A stretch of DNA of 7,743 nucleotides. It comes from JBLHHI01 sp047614125. GTDB taxonomy: Bacteria > Bacteroidota > Bacteroidia > NS11-12g > UBA9320. Shown here piece after piece: positions 1 to 5,000 of this stretch. The stretch covers positions 1 to 7,743 of the forward strand of contig JBLHHI010000139.1 in NCBI GenBank assembly GCA_047614125.1, in the 5' to 3' direction. A program made the translations under genes and the position numbers. The stretch's first letter is position 1. Each line of letters begins with the position of its first letter. The notes beneath the pieces are model-generated. The model worked only from the letters and a program-made list of their open reading frames with translations. It made no database searches and was not told the origin of the DNA.

Positions 1-85
1 AAATTTTAAAATATTCATATCGCTTTATTTGAAAGCAAGAATACCCACCACTACTGCAGCCTATCTGCATTTTTAGTTATAGTGG

Positions 86-93
86 TATGTTTG
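86..93 (+). promoter_or_regulatory. Candidate Bacteroidota -7 promoter element (TATGTTTG)
   Basis: TATGTTTG matches the TAnnTTTG -7 consensus known for the primary sigma factor of Bacteroidota. It would place a transcription start near position 100 and give a leader of roughly 50 bases before the ATG at 154. Against it, no clear TTG-type -33 element is seen at the expected distance upstream. It is the best promoter candidate for the two-gene unit, but it rests on one 8-base match. Confidence 0.4.
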
Positions 94-116
94 TGCACAA
101 GCGAATAAGTTATTGT

Positions 117-136
117 AGATTCGACAAATTGAATCT
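117..136 (+). other. Short inverted repeat in the presumed 5' leader
   Basis: AGATTC (117-122) and GAATCT (131-136) are perfect reverse complements separated by an 8-base A+T-rich loop. The repeat sits between the candidate promoter and the first start codon, so it could form a weak 6-bp hairpin in the mRNA leader or be an operator half-site pair. There is no following T-run, so it is not a normal terminator. A chance match is quite possible at this length. Confidence 0.25.
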
Positions 137-153
137 TCTAAGTAGTGTATTAA

Positions 154-1941
154 ATGGCAAGACCTTTACCGAATGTTTTAAAATGTACTGCCGAATATTG
201 CGTAACGTCAACAATAGCGTGTTGTTTGAACTTAAATCAACGTATTAGAATATCTCTTATCGTTGTATTCATTGGAATTTCAATAGTTGGCTCAAGCCAA
301 AATCTGGATGGACTCGCAAAACGAGATCCTCTCGTGTTAAGCGGAGGCATTTCTTCAGGTACTTCTTTCTATTCAGCCAATGGTCGAGAAGATCGTCGTA
401 ACCCGTTCGCCTATTTTTTGAATGTTGCACCAACATTATCGGTTTATGGTTTCGACTTACCATTTAGTTTTACCTACCGTGATCAAAAAGGCAGTTTCTC
501 CAAGCCGTTTCAAAGATTCGACTTCAATCCATCATATAAATGGGTGAAGTTAGGAATTGGTAATACGAGCTTAGACTTAAGTCCATACACTATGTCGGGA
601 CAGTACTATAAAGGCTTTAGTGTAGAGTTGACGCCAAAAAAATGGAAGATAAAAGGAGGGGCCGGTAATTTAGAGAACCCACTTGCCCAGATAGATTCAG
701 TGGTAGCAGGGACCATCATTCTGCCCACTTATAAAAGGAAGACCTTTGCTGGATCGGTCGGTTATGGTGGAACAGAGAAGTTCATCAACCTTATCTATTT
801 CAAAGCAAAAGATGATATCACAGCGACGGATTTAACGACAATTGATCGAGCCAAATTGAATCCGGAAGAAAACGTTGTGATTGGACTTGGATTCGGACTT
901 CCATTGTTCAAAGTATTAACGTTAAAAGCCAATTTAGCGGGAAGTGTATACAGCAATAATCAAGAATCAGTTAAAGAGTTTTCATCTGAAGACGAAAAGC
1001 AATTGGTTACATCCTTTAAAGACTTGTTTAACTACAACATATCATCTAAAGTCCAATTCGCAGGGGATGCATCTCTAAATCTTAAAATAAAGAAGTTCGG
1101 AATGGGACTACAGTTTAAGCGTGTTGACCCTTTTTATAAAAGCCTCGGAACCTATTACTTCTTGGAGGATTACCAGAATATCACTGTGAACATGAACTTT
1201 GGATTATTCAAAAACAAGCTTCGGTTTAATGGCTCTGGGGGATTACAACAAAACAATCTAAACGAGTTAAGAGAAAGCACACGAACAAGACGCATAATCA
1301 ATGCTACCTTGAGTTTGGCGCCTTCTAGAAAATTCAATACTACGTTCCGAGCATCTAATTTTGTAAGCGACAGAACACCTGTCTTAACAACCTTAAATGA
1401 TAGTTTGAAATTTACCCAAACAAGTGAAACGTATAGCATTATTCCAGTTTTAATCCTGAAAGGAAAAGACAAGACCAAGACCTTTAGTGCGATGGTGAAT
1501 TATCAGAAGATGATAGACTTAGGTTTAAATCTTGAAGGTAACCAGGGCGTAGATAATTACACTGGTAATTTGTCGTTTAGAACGGCGCATAACAAAACAA
1601 AAACATCTTTGGCAACCAGTTTACTCTTTAACCAGAACGTGGTTGGACTAATGGAGAATAGAAGAATTGGAGCGAATGTATCCGGTTCTAAAGTCATCTA
1701 TAAAAAACTGGTCTCGGCCAACGCCACCATAGGTTTTACCCAAAACAGTATAAATGGAGTAGGAGATGGATTAACCTTTACAACCAACATAGGTTTTCGT
1801 TACAAAATCAAAAAGAAGATATCGGTAGCGTTAAATGCAAACTTTTTGATTCGAGATTCAAATATCCAATCATATCAAGAAGTGCGAGGTACGTTTAAGG
1901 TGTCTTACCAATTCACTACTAAAAAAGACAAGAAGAAATGA
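154..1941 (+). CDS. Predicted outer-membrane beta-barrel protein, Bacteroidota family of unknown function
   Basis: A 595-residue protein predicted to sit in the outer membrane. A hydrophobic segment at about residues 33-46, preceded by basic residues R30 and R32, looks like a signal peptide with cleavage near S48/Q49. The rest is a succession of short alternating polar/aromatic strands separated by turns, and the last strand ends in VSYQF (583-587) before a Lys-rich tail, as expected for a barrel. Motifs that I recall recurring in a Bacteroidota-only barrel family are visible: RRNPFAYFLN (81-90), NPSYKW (125-130), SPYTMSG (143-149) and YFKAKDD (215-221). It is not recognisably PorP/SprF, TonB-dependent or OmpA-like: I see no plug or peptidoglycan-binding domain. 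It overlaps the downstream giant gene by four bases, suggesting the two products work together, with the barrel perhaps anchoring or exporting the giant protein (inference). The start is uncertain. ATG 154 is the only in-frame ATG upstream of the signal peptide, but it gives a 32-residue, Cys-rich n-region (C11, C16, C23, C24). TTG at 226 would give a normal signal peptide. The reading frame is sure, the barrel fold likely, the function unknown. Confidence 0.88.
   Translation: MARPLPNVLKCTAEYCVTSTIACCLNLNQRIRISLIVVFIGISIVGSSQNLDGLAKRDPLVLSGGISSGTSFYSANGREDRRNPFAYFLNVAPTLSVYGFDLPFSFTYRDQKGSFSKPFQRFDFNPSYKWVKLGIGNTSLDLSPYTMSGQYYKGFSVELTPKKWKIKGGAGNLENPLAQIDSVVAGTIILPTYKRKTFAGSVGYGGTEKFINLIYFKAKDDITATDLTTIDRAKLNPEENVVIGLGFGLPLFKVLTLKANLAGSVYSNNQESVKEFSSEDEKQLVTSFKDLFNYNISSKVQFAGDASLNLKIKKFGMGLQFKRVDPFYKSLGTYYFLEDYQNITVNMNFGLFKNKLRFNGSGGLQQNNLNELRESTRTRRIINATLSLAPSRKFNTTFRASNFVSDRTPVLTTLNDSLKFTQTSETYSIIPVLILKGKDKTKTFSAMVNYQKMIDLGLNLEGNQGVDNYTGNLSFRTAHNKTKTSLATSLLFNQNVVGLMENRRIGANVSGSKVIYKKLVSANATIGFTQNSINGVGDGLTFTTNIGFRYKIKKKISVALNANFLIRDSNIQSYQEVRGTFKVSYQFTTKKDKKK
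226..228 (+). promoter_or_regulatory. Alternative TTG start codon for the barrel gene
   Basis: Starting at this TTG would give a protein beginning MNLNQRIRIS followed directly by the hydrophobic core, a normal signal-peptide layout. It would also remove the odd 24-residue Cys-containing N-terminus. No Shine-Dalgarno site is seen before either candidate start, which is usual in Bacteroidota, so this does not decide between them. Confidence 0.35.
1938..1941 (+). promoter_or_regulatory. ATGA stop/start overlap joining the two genes
   Basis: The TGA of the barrel gene (1939-1941) overlaps the ATG of the giant gene (1938-1940). A second in-frame ATG follows at once (1941-1943). The preceding bases are purine- and A-rich (around 1921-1937) without a classical Shine-Dalgarno site. 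This arrangement implies a shared mRNA and translational coupling, and therefore matched production of the two proteins. Confidence 0.8.
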
Positions 1942-2009
1942 TGACTAGATTAATTAAAGTTGTTTTAGCCATCTTGTTGGTATTTGGCTGTGCAGGGCAA
2001 ACGAGGGCA
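1938..2009 (+). other. Signal peptide of the giant protein (possible lipobox)
   Basis: Basic residues R4 and K7 precede a hydrophobic stretch VVLAILLVFG (8-17) and then CAGQTRA-QT. Two readings are possible. Signal peptidase I may cut after A24, leaving an N-terminal Gln, which is common in Bacteroidota exported proteins. Alternatively, C18 may be lipidated with VFGC as a degenerate lipobox; Phe at -2 is unusual. I favour the first. Either way the protein leaves the cytoplasm. Confidence 0.75.
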
Positions 2010-5000
2010 CAAACCTATCCGGTGCAAATCACGCTGAATTTAACCGCTCCCTATCCAACGAATTACGATGCGTACATGGACCATCTAAGCAATGGTTTTG
2101 TCCAAATCAACAATACGACGTTAAACCCGTTGGAAGTGTTTTTCAAACTCAAGTTTGAGGAAAACAATGGCCGGGTTAGTATCAACTCACCACTTGATTT
2201 GACCAGTGGTTTGACGCTGTCTCCAGGCATCAATTTTCTAACTCCTCAGGACATTGAAGACATATTTGAGAACGTTTCTGAAAATGATTTTTATACGGCA
2301 GGCCTTACAGCCGATCAACGTCAGGCCATGATTATGAACAAACAACTGCCTGAAGGCAGTTACACTTTGTGTTTATATGCGTATGACGAAAGTCCAAAGT
2401 TGTTGTCTGATCCGTTTGGGATGGGTTGCACCATCTTTGATATTTATTATCCTGAAAGACCAATTATTGATCAACCGATTCAGGATGAAGCCGTAATGGC
2501 AATGGGTAGCTTCAACATTATGTGGAGCCATTTTTTAACGAACGTGGATGCCATTGCACGAACCGAGTACATTGTTAAGATCATAGATGTAACCGAGCAA
2601 GAAATCAAGAATATTCCCAATGCATTTTTAGACCCTGGTATCTCTCCGGATTTTGAAGAAAATGTGGGCGTAACAAGATCTAAATTCATTCAAGACTTTA
2701 TCGACTTACCGTTGGCCCAAGACCATGTATATGCAGTGCGTATTACTGCAGTCGATCCACAAGATGAAGTGTTGTACCAGTACGGTGGACATAGTGAAAT
2801 TGTGGTTTTTACGTATGGTGAAAAGGAAGACGCTAATAAATGGGCGGTTCCTAATTTAGTGAAACCCGAATACGATTCAGAGCTCGCAGTTGGCAACGAC
2901 CTAAATATTCTATGGGAGCATGATGTAGAGGACGCTTCAACGCTTTCCTATTGGTTGCGAATCATTGATCAAACGGCATCCAAAGATGGATACAACATAA
3001 ACTATGAGGACCTCGTTGACGGGCGGTACGAATATGCGGTCAATACATCAATAAAGTCTACGGATACAACGATTAACACATCTGGAGAAAAATGGATTGA
3101 AGGCCATGATTATTTTATCATCGTTCAGGTTACTAGTTCAGACCAAGATGTTGAATTTCTGGTAAATGGTTTAGGAGGTATGGTTTCGGTTCGATATGGT
3201 GAAACTCCTGAAAAGGAGAAGGAACCGAAGAAACCGGAAGTAACTAAAGTAAAACCGGAAAAAGACAAAAAAAGCAAACCACTTGAAGGCAATTGTGATC
3301 CAACGTTATTGGTGAAATTACCGAAATCCAAGGATAGTTTGGTAAGTGTAAAACTGGAGAACAAAAAAGACTATGCTTTTGGAAACGTAACGTTACATGT
3401 AAAATCTAATTCAGGTGATCCAGAATCTGGATATAAAGGGGATGGATATATTTCAGTTCAACTTGGCACAAGAAAGGTGAAAGTCAATGTTGAGTTTTTA
3501 GAAGTAAAAGTAAATGCCGGAGGACGTGTCATTGAAGGTCGAGGTAATGGGAAATTGGAGGATCAAGCCAAAGAACTCGGCGAGATGACTTCCATTGTAC
3601 AAGGGACAACCGATTTGGATTCTGCACAAATCATGAAGTTATACACCTTAGCCAAAAACCAAGGCAAAAACGCCCGAATGGAGGCAAATAAAGAAGTTGA
3701 TTTACCAGTAGGAGTAAGTAAAACCGTGGGCAATGAAACCATGACCATTGGGATTGTTGAAATGTTGTTAACCCCAGAACGCGCTACGATGGCGGCTTTG
3801 TTTAGTATTAATAACAAAACTTGGGGCAAACACATCCCATTGTTAGGTGCCGATCAAATATGTTTTACGGCGGCAGGTCCTGGTGATAATGTTCGACTGT
3901 TTTTAGCTAAGGATTTTAATATTCCGGGAACCAATGGCGACATGATTTTGAAAGCATCAAAGAATGATGGCAAAGGAAAAACGGAAGGGACATATGTCAC
4001 CATGAATAGAAATGGTTTTGTGGAAGGTCAAATCTCTGCAGAATTTGGTATTTCGACGAAAGAACTTTATTCTGAAAATTTAGCTGGAGTAATCGATAAC
4101 TCTACGACTGTCAAGTTATTTGTATCAGGTAGTTTCAAAGCTTCCAATGATTTTATACTTCAAGCCAAAATTTCACCATTCCAATTACCAAGCTTACCGG
4201 GCTTTGGTTTTGATTTAGAAAATGGATATTTCGACAATTCCGACATGGAAAACCCACCAAACATAAAATTTCCAGAAGGTCATCCAACGAAAGCATCTGA
4301 TGTTACTTGGAAAGGGATTTGGTTTGCGAAAGCAACCGTAAGAGCACCTCGCGATTGGGGAGGGTCATCTAAAAACGAGGGTAGAACTAGCGCTAGTGTA
4401 AGTTTTATAAAAGACAATTTTGGTGTTCATTTAAAAGCGGAAATTGACAACATTTTGGATATTAAGGAAGGTGAAGTTGAGGGCTTTGCATTCTCAATAG
4501 ATAATGTGACCTTACATGTACTAAATAGCAAGTTCCAAGCAGTAACGACAATTGGTAAAATTGGTCTACCCATTTTGCCAGATGGAAAGTACTTAGATTA
4601 TTTAGGGTCAGTAGATCAACCAAAGGCAGATTCCGCCAACCAAAAACAACCGTTGAGCATTGTGTATACCATAACACCTGACAAAAAAGGATATGATATT
4701 GATTGGTTAAAAGCGCATATTGACTTTGATAGCTCAACTTTTTTCTTGCTAAAAAACGATGGGCATGAAAAAGGAATGGATATCCAAATGAATGGTGTGA
4801 TTAGTGTTAAGGCATCTTTGACTGAAAATATGGTTGACTTACCTGGGTTGAAGTTTTCAGGTATGAAATTACAGAAAATGACCCAGAAAGACCCATCACA
4901 AGCCAAAGCGGATCCAAACAACGGTAAGTTGGTATTTACGGGTCCAGTTTTTTCATTTACGGGTGAAAAGGAGAAAGAGGGGAGTGAAGGAGGTAATGAT

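Larger units (their letters stand above)
1..153. other. Leader / intergenic region upstream of the barrel gene
   Basis: No open reading frame of convincing length or composition lies here on either strand. The stretch is A+T-rich and holds one good match to the Bacteroidota -7 promoter element (86-93) and a short inverted repeat (117-136), both listed separately. No tRNA-like fold or strong rho-independent terminator with a T-run was seen, so the end of any upstream gene lies outside the window. The first bases cannot be assigned to a neighbouring gene. Confidence 0.6.

Noticed and set aside
1170..1478. Minus-strand ORF of 102 codons within the barrel gene
   Set aside because: It is fully antisense to a well-supported gene, with hydrophobic content explained as the mirror of beta-strand codons, and no recognisable family.
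154..1941. Barrel as a PorP/SprF type IX partner
   Set aside because: The gene layout suggests it, but the motifs seen (RRNPFAYF, SPYTMSG, YFKAKDD) do not match what I know of PorP/SprF, and the protein is much longer than that family's usual ~300-350 residues.
3125..3364. Minus-strand ORF of 79 codons rich in Ser, Phe and Gly
   Set aside because: It is the complement of the Lys/Glu/Pro linker; its composition is explained by the opposite strand and it has no start context or partner gene.
4462..4737. ORF of 91 codons inside the giant gene region on the minus strand
   Set aside because: It overlaps the real frame completely and has no domain or plausible signal; a chance open frame.
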